From Nocardia shimofusensis NBRC 100134 (lineage in GTDB: Bacteria; Actinomycetota; Actinomycetes; Mycobacteriales; Mycobacteriaceae), in assembly GCF_001613125.1 (NCBI RefSeq), contig NZ_BDBT01000007.1, positions 124,001-188,000 of the forward strand: 64,000 nucleotides of DNA. Reading direction: 5' to 3'. The position numbers and the translations under genes are program-made. Under the pieces are notes generated by a model that searched no databases, had not been told where the DNA came from, and saw only the letters and a program-made list of their open reading frames with translations. Positions within the stretch are counted from its first letter, which is position 1; every line of letters starts with the position of its first letter. Of this stretch, positions 20,075-27,222 are shown piece after piece.

Positions 20075-20665
20075 TCACGCGTTGTCGGGAACTCCCGGCG
20101 CGATCGCGCGTTCCACCGCCATCCGCACCAGTTCCCTGGCCTCTTCGTCGGTGAAGACGCCGGGCAGGGTGAGTCGGTCGAGAATGAGCCAGTTCAGGGC
20201 GAGGTACAGCAGTACGACGGTGTTCTCGTCGCCGGGCATCCCGTGTTCGAGATGGTTGCCGATGTTGAAGTCCAGGTCGGCTCGCACCCGTTCGGTGAGC
20301 AGGGCCTGCAGTTCCGGTCGCCGGGTGGCCTCCAGCCGGAGTTCGAGGATCGCGAGATAGCCGGTGCGGAAACGGGTCACACGGTCGACGACCTCGGTCA
20401 TGAGTTCGGTGACGGTTTCGCGCGAGCGCGGCCCGTGCAGCTTGGCCATGGCCGTCTCGTCGGGGATCAGTCGCTCGTAGTACCGGTGACCGACCTGGAC
20501 GAGCAGCGCGTCGCGGTTGGCGAAGTAGTTCGAGGCGGTCCCGGCGGGCACTCCGGCCTCCTTGTCCACCGCGCGAAAAGTGAGGCCGCGGGCCCCTTCT
20601 CGGGCCAGGACCTCGATAGACGCGTCCAACAACGCCTGGCGGCGTTCGGGATTGGTACGGACCAC
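20075..20665 (-). CDS. TetR family regulator (hydrolase neighbour)
   Basis: A 196-residue TetR protein with HTH RRQALLDASIEVLAREGARGLTFRAVDKEAGVPAGTASNYFANRDALL at about residues 6-53. The start is taken as GTG 20665 (MVRTNPERR), which has GGAG about 9 bp upstream; ATG 20680 is an alternative but lies at the edge of the operator. It is divergent from the alpha/beta hydrolase gene across about 120 bp containing paired TGTAGTACT/AGTACTACA half sites. Likely a self-regulating repressor of that hydrolase. Confidence 0.87.
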   Translation of the reverse strand: MVRTNPERRQALLDASIEVLAREGARGLTFRAVDKEAGVPAGTASNYFANRDALLVQVGHRYYERLIPDETAMAKLHGPRSRETVTELMTEVVDRVTRFRTGYLAILELRLEATRRPELQALLTERVRADLDFNIGNHLEHGMPGDENTVVLLYLALNWLILDRLTLPGVFTDEEARELVRMAVERAIAPGVPDNA

Positions 20666-20681
20666 TTGACACCACTCCATC

Positions 20682-20721
20682 TGTAGTACTAAGTTTCAAT
20701 CACTTCACGCAGAGTACTACA
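20682..20721. promoter_or_regulatory. Inverted half sites TGTAGTACT / AGTACTACA
   Basis: TGTAGTACT at 20682-20690 and AGTACTACA at 20713-20721 form perfect 9-bp inverted arms with 22 nt between; each also contains the self-complementary AGTACT. They fill the divergent TetR/hydrolase promoter region. The outer parts (CATCTGTAGTA and TACTACATCTG) resemble the operator at 36319-36348. Confidence 0.65.
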
Positions 20722-20785
20722 TCTGATGTGGAATGCGCGGAGCGATCGCTCGCGTGCCGGCAACACCGAAGAAGGAGTACGACAC

Positions 20786-21664
20786 ATGCGTGAATCGACC
20801 ATCTGGAGCGAAGAGTTCGGCGCCGAGGCGGACGCGCCGATCCTGCTGATCATGGGGTCGATGTCGCAGGGCATCCTGTGGCCGGAGGAATTCGTCGACC
20901 GTCTCGTCGCCGGAGGCCGCCGGGTGATCCGCTACGACCACCGGGACACCGGCCTGTCGGACACCGTGGACTTCGCCGCCGAGCCCTACACCTGGCACGA
21001 CGTCAAGAACGACGTCTACCGCGTCCTCGACGCCCACGGCCTGGACAGCGCGCACCTGGTCGCCCACTCCGCGGGCGGGCTGCTCGCCCAGTTCATCGCG
21101 GTGGAACAGCCGCAGCGGGTCCGCTCGCTGACCGTCATCGGCTCCTCCCCGCTCGGTGGCGGTGAAGGTCAGGTGATCATGCGGGCTCTGATGGGACAAC
21201 CGCAGCCCGAGGGCAGCTTGCCCGAGCCGACACCGGAATTCGTGACCTTCTACCGCGCCCTTGTCGCCACCCCGCCGCCGACGGACCGGCGGGCCCGCAT
21301 CGAGAGCATGATCGCCGAGCAGCGCGTGCTGCACGGCACCGGGCTGTCCTTCGACGAGCACGCCGCGCGCCGGCTGCAGGAGCGGATCCACGATCGGGCC
21401 CGCGACCTGTCCGCGGTGGTCAACCACCGGCTTGCCGCGGCGGCCTGCCCGGACTTCGAACCGGTCGGCGTGCTGCACCAGGTGAAAGCGCCCACCCTGG
21501 TCATCGAGGGCAGCCACGAACCGGCCAAGCCTGGTCACGGCGCGCTCATAGCCGAGCAGATCCCGGGGGCACGGCTGATGATCGTGGCGGGCATGGGACA
21601 CACCTTGCCGCCGGAGGTGCACGAGGAGCTGGCCACCGCCGTCCTCACGCATACGGCCGGGTGA
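20786..21664 (+). CDS. Alpha/beta-fold hydrolase
   Basis: A 292-residue hydrolase with the LIMGSMSQG oxyanion segment (about 20-28), RYDHRDTGLSD (about 50-60) and a nucleophile elbow VAHSAGG (S near 94; Ala-His replaces the usual Gly-x before Ser). The C-terminal GMGHTLPPE gives the His. This belongs to the epoxide hydrolase / haloperoxidase-like superfamily with a helical cap between about 135 and 225. The start ATG 20786 has GAAGGAG. Divergent TetR control is likely. The substrate is unknown. Confidence 0.87.
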   Translation: MRESTIWSEEFGAEADAPILLIMGSMSQGILWPEEFVDRLVAGGRRVIRYDHRDTGLSDTVDFAAEPYTWHDVKNDVYRVLDAHGLDSAHLVAHSAGGLLAQFIAVEQPQRVRSLTVIGSSPLGGGEGQVIMRALMGQPQPEGSLPEPTPEFVTFYRALVATPPPTDRRARIESMIAEQRVLHGTGLSFDEHAARRLQERIHDRARDLSAVVNHRLAAAACPDFEPVGVLHQVKAPTLVIEGSHEPAKPGHGALIAEQIPGARLMIVAGMGHTLPPEVHEELATAVLTHTAG

Positions 21665-21705
21665 GGTGATCGACCGATCGCGGCTGTCCGCGCGGCGGGG
21701 AAAGC

Positions 21706-22647
21706 TCAGAGGCCGCCGACGGCCGCGAGGACATCGAAGGCGGCGTCCGCGGAGCGCCACAGCAGATCGATCTCGGCGCGCACGGCGGGTCGCAGAGCCG
21801 GATCCTGCAGGGCCAGGCCATTTCCGAAGATGACCACATTGGCTCCCGCGTCGGCCAGACGCAGCAGCGGCCCGGTGGCGACCCCCGCACCCAGTACCGC
21901 GTCGAGACCTTCGCCGAGGAAATAGAACCGCCACAGCGGACCGAGGTCGGCTCCGTAGACCGCCTTCGTGAGGTCGACGATGAGGAATCCGTTCGTGGCG
22001 ATGGCGTCCACGATCCGGAAGTAGTCGGCCGCGTTGGCCGGGGTGGCGCGGGTCGCGGCCACCGCCTCGGTGAGGTCGACGGTGAGGTGGGCGTTGTAGC
22101 CGGCCATCGCCACCCGGGCCGCGGACAGTTCACAGCGGCGGGTGAGGTCGAAGTAGTGGGCCCACTGGGGATCGGCCGGCGCGCCGGTGAACTCGGCGTG
22201 CACGTTGCGAAGGAAACGCAGCAGCAGATCGAGGCTGATCCGGCGCGCCCACTCCGGGTCGTCGAACGCGGCCGAATCCCGTTGCAGCGGCATCACCGCC
22301 GACCGCTCCACGGCATCGAGTCCCAACGCCAGCAGTCCGCGCCGGTCCCGATGCTCGACCAAGATCTCGGTGATCCGGCGATGTCGTTCGACCGCGGTCT
22401 CCAACCGCTCGAGCGCCGGACCGGTCGACTCGTCGGATACGCCTGAGATATCGGAGATATCGGAGATATCGGAGAGTTCGATGATCTCTGCCAGTTCCGT
22501 CGCGGCGAGCGGCGCACCGCAGGCGGTGGTCTCCATCGCCGCTGTCGCCGACGCGGGCAGCACGAGAGCCGGTGCGGTCAGGATCGAGGCCAGCACGGTG
22601 GTGACGATCATGCGGGCGGACAGGGACATGGGGTGCTCATCGGTCAT
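21706..22647 (-). CDS. DUF5995-family exported protein
   Basis: A 313-residue protein with an N-terminal signal peptide (hydrophobic about 13-31, cleavage near ASA-TAA) and a helical domain typical of DUF5995 (RISLDLLLRFLRNVHAEF, DPQWAHYFDLTRRCELSAARVAMAGYNAHLTVDLTEAV). The function of this family is unknown. The start may be ATG 22647 or ATG 22629 (MSLSARMI). A short in-frame repeat gives Ser-Asp-Ile three times just after the signal peptide (near 58-67), encoded by a 9-bp tandem repeat. No clear operon partner. Confidence 0.72.
   Translation of the reverse strand: MTDEHPMSLSARMIVTTVLASILTAPALVLPASATAAMETTACGAPLAATELAEIIELSDISDISDISGVSDESTGPALERLETAVERHRRITEILVEHRDRRGLLALGLDAVERSAVMPLQRDSAAFDDPEWARRISLDLLLRFLRNVHAEFTGAPADPQWAHYFDLTRRCELSAARVAMAGYNAHLTVDLTEAVAATRATPANAADYFRIVDAIATNGFLIVDLTKAVYGADLGPLWRFYFLGEGLDAVLGAGVATGPLLRLADAGANVVIFGNGLALQDPALRPAVRAEIDLLWRSADAAFDVLAAVGGL
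22445..22471. repeat. 9-bp tandem repeat (3 copies) within DUF5995 gene
   Basis: GAGATATCG is repeated three times without a break at 22445-22471. On the coding strand it yields Ser-Asp-Ile units, in frame, in the linker after the signal peptide. Length changes would keep the frame. Confidence 0.9.
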
Positions 22648-22810
22648 GTATCGCGGCGCTTTCGGTTCGGCGGAGAACGTTGACGGGATCGATGGGCGCG
22701 CACCCCATCAGGGCGTGGCGGCAGCCTAACGCCGCACTCGGCCCGCATGAGCGAGCGGACCGCCATGTCGTTCAGATGTACGCCGGAATGCCGCGATCCG
22801 GCCTACCCTT

Positions 22811-22831
22811 CCCGCCCTGGGCACGGGCGGG
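22811..22831. terminator. GC-rich hairpin between ADH and DUF5995 genes
   Basis: CCCGCCC at 22811-22817 and GGGCGGG at 22825-22831 form a perfect 7-bp stem with a 7-nt loop. It lies between the end of the alcohol dehydrogenase gene and the start of the DUF5995 gene. There is no U-tract, as is common for actinobacterial hairpins, so its activity is uncertain. Confidence 0.4.
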
Positions 22832-22870
22832 TGGGCCCGCGGCCTGTGGCGGGTAGCCGAACTCGGACGG

Positions 22871-23896
22871 TCACAGGGTGAGCAGGACCTTGGTGGCGCG
22901 ACGCTCGTCCATCGCCCGGTAGCCTTCGGCCGCCTCTTCCAGGGGAAGACTCAGGTCGAAGACGTCGCCGGGGCGAATCGTGCCACTGGTGATGAGGTCG
23001 ATCAGCTCGGGCAGGAAGCGGCGCACCGGGGCGGGGCCGCCGTGCAGATGCACGCTCGAGAAGAACAGCTGCATGCCGTCGAGCGTCACGTCGTGGGCGA
23101 CACCGACATAGCCGACATGACCACCGGGGCGGGTCGAGCGGATCGCTTGTTGCATCGACTCCTGCGTGCCGACGGCTTCGATCACCGAGTGCGCACCGAG
23201 TCCCCCGGTCAGTTCCTTGATCCGCGCCACCCCGGCCTTACCGCGTTCCTCGACGATGTCGGTGGCTCCGAACTCACGGGCCAGTGCCTGACGATCGGCG
23301 TGCCTGCTCATGGCGATGATGCGCTCGGCGCCGAAATGGGCAGCGGCCAGTATCGCCAGCAGCCCGACCGCGCCGTCACCGACCACCGCGACGGTCTTGC
23401 CCGGTCCGGCTTCGGCCGCCACGGCGGCGAACCATCCGGTCCCCAACACGTCCGAGGCCGCGAGCAGGTGCGGGATCTGTTCGGGGGCCGGTTCGCCGCC
23501 CGGCACACGCACGAGGGTGCCGTCGGCCAGCGGGATCCGCGCCCGCTCGGCCTGGGTGCCGATCGAGCCCATCCCCACCGCGTGCACGCAACGGCTCTGA
23601 TAGCCGGCCAGGCAGATCTCGCAGGTGTTGTCGGAGGCGAAGAACGAGCCGACCACGAAGTCACCGGTTCGCACGGTGCGTACGTCGGAACCGATCTCCT
23701 CGACAACGCCGACATACTCGTGTCCCATCGGCGCCGGGCCCTCGACCGCCTCGATCCCGCGATACGGCCACAGATCCGACCCACAGATGCAGGTCGCGGT
23801 CACCCGGATGAGCGCGTCGGTCGGCTCGATGATCCGGGGATCCGCTCGGTCTTGCACTCGCACGTCGCCGGGAGCGTGCAGGACGACACCACGCAT
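22871..23896 (-). CDS. Zinc-dependent alcohol dehydrogenase family protein
   Basis: A 341-residue medium-chain dehydrogenase. Catalytic-zinc ligands are C38 (TCICGSDLW) and the GHE motif (about 60). The structural-zinc loop TCEICLAGYQSRC keeps three of the four usual Cys, with the first replaced. The NAD(P) motif is VVGDGAVGLLAI (about 172-183). The reaction is oxidation or reduction of an alcohol/aldehyde with unknown substrate. It lies 39 bp downstream of the sigma factor gene on the same strand and may be co-transcribed with it. Confidence 0.88.
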   Translation of the reverse strand: MRGVVLHAPGDVRVQDRADPRIIEPTDALIRVTATCICGSDLWPYRGIEAVEGPAPMGHEYVGVVEEIGSDVRTVRTGDFVVGSFFASDNTCEICLAGYQSRCVHAVGMGSIGTQAERARIPLADGTLVRVPGGEPAPEQIPHLLAASDVLGTGWFAAVAAEAGPGKTVAVVGDGAVGLLAILAAAHFGAERIIAMSRHADRQALAREFGATDIVEERGKAGVARIKELTGGLGAHSVIEAVGTQESMQQAIRSTRPGGHVGYVGVAHDVTLDGMQLFFSSVHLHGGPAPVRRFLPELIDLITSGTIRPGDVFDLSLPLEEAAEGYRAMDERRATKVLLTL

Positions 23897-23935
23897 GATG
23901 ATCTCCTTCGCAGTTCTGGCCGATGCCTCGAGGAT

Positions 23936-24709
23936 TCACAGCGCTGATTCCCGGATTCGATCGAGCGCGTCGGCCAGAATCCGGGAGACCTGCATGGGGG
24001 AGATACCCAACTGCTCGGCGATCTGCGTTTGCGGCAGGTTCCGGAAGAACCGCTGGTACACCACCCAGCGTTCGGCCTCGGACAATACGGCCGATGGCGG
24101 GAAGGCGACCGATTTCTGCATGATCATGTCGTATCCCGAGTCGTAGACCACCTCACCGGTGATGTTCGGCGCCGTGGCACAGACGCGACGGCCATGGCCT
24201 GCCAGCAGTGCGCGGGTCACTTCCAGCAGGTCCACCTCCAGTTGGACGGCGATTTCCCTGGCGGTGGGAACGCGCGCCAGCCTGTGCGTCATCGCATCCA
24301 CCGTGGGCCTGACGATCGCCTGGAATTCCTGGACGCGCTGGGTGAGATTCATTGCGAATGCGGGCTCCCGGACGCACCGGCGCACTGCGCCGAGGACGGT
24401 CGGCACCGCGAACGCCACGAACTTCTCGCCCCGGGTGGGATCGAATCGTTCTATCGCCAGGGTCAGCGCGCGGCTCGCCGCCTGGAACAGTTCGTCGTAG
24501 GTTTCCCCATTGCCGCTGTATCGGCGAGCGATGTGTTCGGCCAGTGGCAGGCTTCGGCCGATGAGCTGCTCACGCAGTGCCCGCGCCTCGGCGCTGTTCG
24601 CCGGTATCTGCCTCAGTTCCGCCAGCGCGGACTCGATCCCGTGGTGTAGATCGGCGCGTCGTCGAACATCGTCCGCTGCTCTGTCCCCTATGGTCGTCTC
24701 TCCTGTCAT
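23936..24709 (-). CDS. SigF/SigB-family RNA polymerase sigma factor
   Basis: A 257-residue group 3 sigma factor: region 2 (about 55-125, including GETYDELFQAASRALTLAIERFDPTRGEKFVAFAVPTVLG), region 3 (about 128-185) and region 4 (about 205-255, LPQTQIAEQLGISPMQVSRILADALDRIR). This is the SigF/SigB stress type. ATG 24709 with GGAGTTGTG before it is preferred; GTG 24712 directly precedes it. No anti-sigma RsbW-like gene or anti-anti-sigma factor adjoins it, unusual for this family. The upstream neighbour is an AraC regulator and the downstream one an alcohol dehydrogenase. Confidence 0.9.
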   Translation of the reverse strand: MTGETTIGDRAADDVRRRADLHHGIESALAELRQIPANSAEARALREQLIGRSLPLAEHIARRYSGNGETYDELFQAASRALTLAIERFDPTRGEKFVAFAVPTVLGAVRRCVREPAFAMNLTQRVQEFQAIVRPTVDAMTHRLARVPTAREIAVQLEVDLLEVTRALLAGHGRRVCATAPNITGEVVYDSGYDMIMQKSVAFPPSAVLSEAERWVVYQRFFRNLPQTQIAEQLGISPMQVSRILADALDRIRESAL

Positions 24710-24904
24710 CACAACTCCAGTGCCTGGGCTCGGTCCGTGGACGTCAACGGGCCGGCCGGGCATCGGTCCGCGATCACTTCTCCCAGCCTGGCAGCGACGA
24801 GCCGCACCCGTCAGTCCGATCAGAGACCGATTCGCCCGCGGACAGGACAGAAAACGAAGACTTCGACCACACCGCGCGTCTCCGCCGGCTTCCGGACGAC
24901 AGGG

Positions 24905-25849
24905 TCAGTTACGCAGAGTCGAGCGCGGTGCCCGCCCGTAGCGATCGCGATAGGCGATGGCGAACCGGCCGGGATGGGCGAAACCCCATTCCAACGCGAC
25001 CCCGGTGACCGTGGTCCCGTCGCCGTGGTCGGCGGCGGCCAGTTTCTCGTGGGCCGCCGCCAGACGCAGCCGGCGCAGGTATCCCAGCGGAGTGGTGTCG
25101 AGATGGCGCCGGAAGGCGAGTTGCAGTGCCCGGGGCGTGACGTACGCGGCGGCGGCGATGTCGGCCACGGAGATGTCGTCGCGCAGATGCGTCTCGATGT
25201 AGGCGACAGCACGTCGCACTGTGTCCGGGTGCGCGTCGTTGCGGTCTGTGGCTGTCGGCTCCAGCAGTGCCGTGGTCGGCATGGTGTCGAGGACTGTGAC
25301 GGCGAGATAGTCCGCCGCGGCCGCCGCGGCCAGCTCACTGCCCGCGGTGGCGGGATCAGCGGCGAGATTGTGGATGTGGTCGATCACGTGAGCCAGGCGC
25401 CGACCGGCGGCGGGATCGACGGGACGATGCCCGGCGAATCGCAGTGGTGTCGCCTGGTCTGCGGCCGAAGCGACACGGTCGAGCAGGGCGGGATCGAACA
25501 TGGTGATGCTGTAACTCGCCGAGCGGACGACTCCGGCGAAGGGCAGGTCAGGTGGTGTGAGCAACCCCACCGAGCCGGGCTCGAAAACCCCGGCGCCGGC
25601 GCCGTCGGCGTCCTCGATGGCGCCGGTTCGCACAGCGCACAGGCAGACCTTGTCCAGCGGCTCGGTGCTGTAGCGCATGTCGAAGCCGAGGTCGAGCCGA
25701 TCCACGCTGATCGGGCCGAGTATGTCGCGTCGGATCTGCGCGCTGGACCGAGATGGACTGTCGTTGCGGATACGCGTGGGGCTGTATGCGCCGATGAGGA
25801 ACTCCTCGGTCGCACCCAGATCATCGCTGTGGAAATCGAAATTCTGCAT
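24905..25849 (-). CDS. AraC family transcriptional regulator
   Basis: A 314-residue regulator. The C-terminal two-HTH DNA-binding domain is at about 208-312 (AVAYIETHLRDDISVADIAAAAYVTPRALQLAFRRH, then GVALEWGFAHPGRFAIAYRDRYGRAP). The N-terminal 190 residues resemble the AraC_binding_2 type found in regulators of oxygenase or nitrilase genes. ATG 25849 is the natural start. The nearest same-strand gene is the sigma factor 196 bp downstream. The effector is unknown. Confidence 0.88.
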   Translation of the reverse strand: MQNFDFHSDDLGATEEFLIGAYSPTRIRNDSPSRSSAQIRRDILGPISVDRLDLGFDMRYSTEPLDKVCLCAVRTGAIEDADGAGAGVFEPGSVGLLTPPDLPFAGVVRSASYSITMFDPALLDRVASAADQATPLRFAGHRPVDPAAGRRLAHVIDHIHNLAADPATAGSELAAAAAADYLAVTVLDTMPTTALLEPTATDRNDAHPDTVRRAVAYIETHLRDDISVADIAAAAYVTPRALQLAFRRHLDTTPLGYLRRLRLAAAHEKLAAADHGDGTTVTGVALEWGFAHPGRFAIAYRDRYGRAPRSTLRN

Positions 25850-26325
25850 ATCGAGCCATTCGTCCGACCAACGTCATTTCTCCTCGGGTACCACTCGCCG
25901 CAAACGTCAAGCCATCGAATGGTGGTCGTCACCCCGCACGGGAAACCGCTTGTGAACGACGCGGTCGTGAGCAGAAGCACTCCCACGGCCACGGCTGCGC
26001 CGGTTCGAGCCGCGTCCCGGTTACCTGTCATGAATCGGCAGTAGAATCCGCGACCGCGCCTGGATGTGAGCCGTCGTCGAGGCTGTCGGCATCCCACACA
26101 CCGAGATCGACCTGCTGCTGGTGAACGGCGAGTCGGTCGACTTCGGGCACCGCCCGCATCCGGGTGACCGGCTCTGCTAAGCCGGCGCCCATCAACAGCG
26201 ACTGGGCGAACTCGTGGAGCGGATCATGTCCGCGCTGCGGCAGGCAGGCCGACGGGAAGCGGCCACGACGTCGTCGGCCGGCTCGCTGTCCGCATCACCG
26301 CGACGCCCCTGACGCGCGGGGCGGG
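25850..26325. other. Gene-poor stretch with decayed coding remnants
   Basis: Upstream of the AraC gene I see no intact gene. On the plus strand, 26073-26180 is a recognisable fragment of a Mut7-C-type protein. The following 26190-26310 also has coding-like composition (a frame containing QRLGELVERIMSALRQAG) but no start. A signal-peptide-like minus-strand frame near 26031 runs through the AraC gene and is not credible. Confidence 0.6.
26073..26180 (+). pseudogene. Remnant of a Mut7-C ubiquitin-domain protein
   Basis: A 35-codon frame reads VVEAVGIPHTEIDLLLVNGE then SVDFGHRPHPGDRLC before TAA. This is the N-terminal beta-grasp domain of Mut7-C RNase-domain proteins, which typically contain a segment like GVPHTEVDLILVNGESVDF-DGDRVAVYP. 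The frame is closed upstream by TGA at 26067-26069, has no start codon, and stops before the Mut7-C catalytic zinc domain. I read it as a decayed fragment of a deleted gene. Confidence 0.65.
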
Positions 26326-27132
26326 TCAGGGTTTGTGGGCGATCACGGCGAACATCGTCACCGAGAAGTGATAGTCGCCCGCCGCGATCCCGCCTTCGAT
26401 GTCGGCGATCAGACGATCGCGCTGCTCGGCGGTGACGACCCCGTCCGCGAAACCGCTTTCGGCGATGTCCCGGCACATGGGAAGCACCGTGACCGGATCC
26501 CAGACGACGGCTTCGGAGCCGATGTCGTCGATCGCGAAGCCCGCCCCGGCCAGCAGGCCACGCAACCGCCGCCCGGAACGGGGATTCGGGATACCCGAGT
26601 CCATCCGTTCCCGCAGCGCCGCGAGAACCTGCGGTTCCCCCGGATGGAAGATCGCGGTCGACCAGTCGCTGTCGACCACGGCCACCCGTCCGCCCGGCCG
26701 CAGCACCCGGGCGATCTCGGCGGTGGCCCGCGCAGGGTCGTCGAGATGCTGATACACCCGTTCGCAGCGCAGGACATCGACGACCTCGGCCGGCAACGGC
26801 AGCGCGTAGGCCGATCCCTCGATGAACTCGGCCTGCGTCTCGCCCGCGCGATCCCTCGCCAGGGCGAGTAGCGACGGATTCGGATCGATGCCGATCGCCC
26901 GTCCGGCCTCCCCGACCAGCCGGGCCAGTTCCACGGCCTCGGTGCCGGTGCCGCAGCCGAGATCCACCGCCGTCTCCCCCGGCCGAACGGCCAGCGCGTC
27001 GCGGACCCAGCGACGCATCCGAACGACGCCCGGCAAAGCGGCCTGATCGTCGAGGAGCCGCACGATCGGTTCCTGTTCGGAATGGTGAACCTGGTCGATG
27101 TGGAAGGAAGGAACGCCATGGCGATCGCTCAC
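26326..27132 (-). CDS. Class I SAM-dependent methyltransferase
   Basis: About 268 residues if started at GTG 27132 (MSDRHGVPSFHIDQVHH). Motif I is VDLGCGTGTEA (about 55-65) with acidic IGIDPNP (about 80), and post-motif ALPLPAEVVDVLRCERVYQHLDDP (about 110-133) is typical of UbiE/Methyltransf_11 enzymes. The N-terminal segment up to RLLDDQAALPGVVRMRRW is found in small-molecule methyltransferases. A longer frame begins at 27219 but its extra residues look non-coding. The gene ends about 100 bp after the copper ATPase region, reading the same way. The substrate is unknown. Confidence 0.85.
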   Translation of the reverse strand: MSDRHGVPSFHIDQVHHSEQEPIVRLLDDQAALPGVVRMRRWVRDALAVRPGETAVDLGCGTGTEAVELARLVGEAGRAIGIDPNPSLLALARDRAGETQAEFIEGSAYALPLPAEVVDVLRCERVYQHLDDPARATAEIARVLRPGGRVAVVDSDWSTAIFHPGEPQVLAALRERMDSGIPNPRSGRRLRGLLAGAGFAIDDIGSEAVVWDPVTVLPMCRDIAESGFADGVVTAEQRDRLIADIEGGIAAGDYHFSVTMFAVIAHKP

Positions 27133-27222
27133 TCTGTCAGTATGCGCGCTGCTGACAACGCTGTGCCGAAGCCCGCCAGGCCCCGGCCACAGCGCGGAGT
27201 CGTGCCGGAGCCGGGGCACTGC

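Noticed and set aside
25384..26031. Minus-strand frame with a signal-peptide-like start (MTGNRDAARTGAAVAVGVLL)
   Set aside because: It runs deep into the AraC regulator gene in another frame, and its later residues are of shadow composition.
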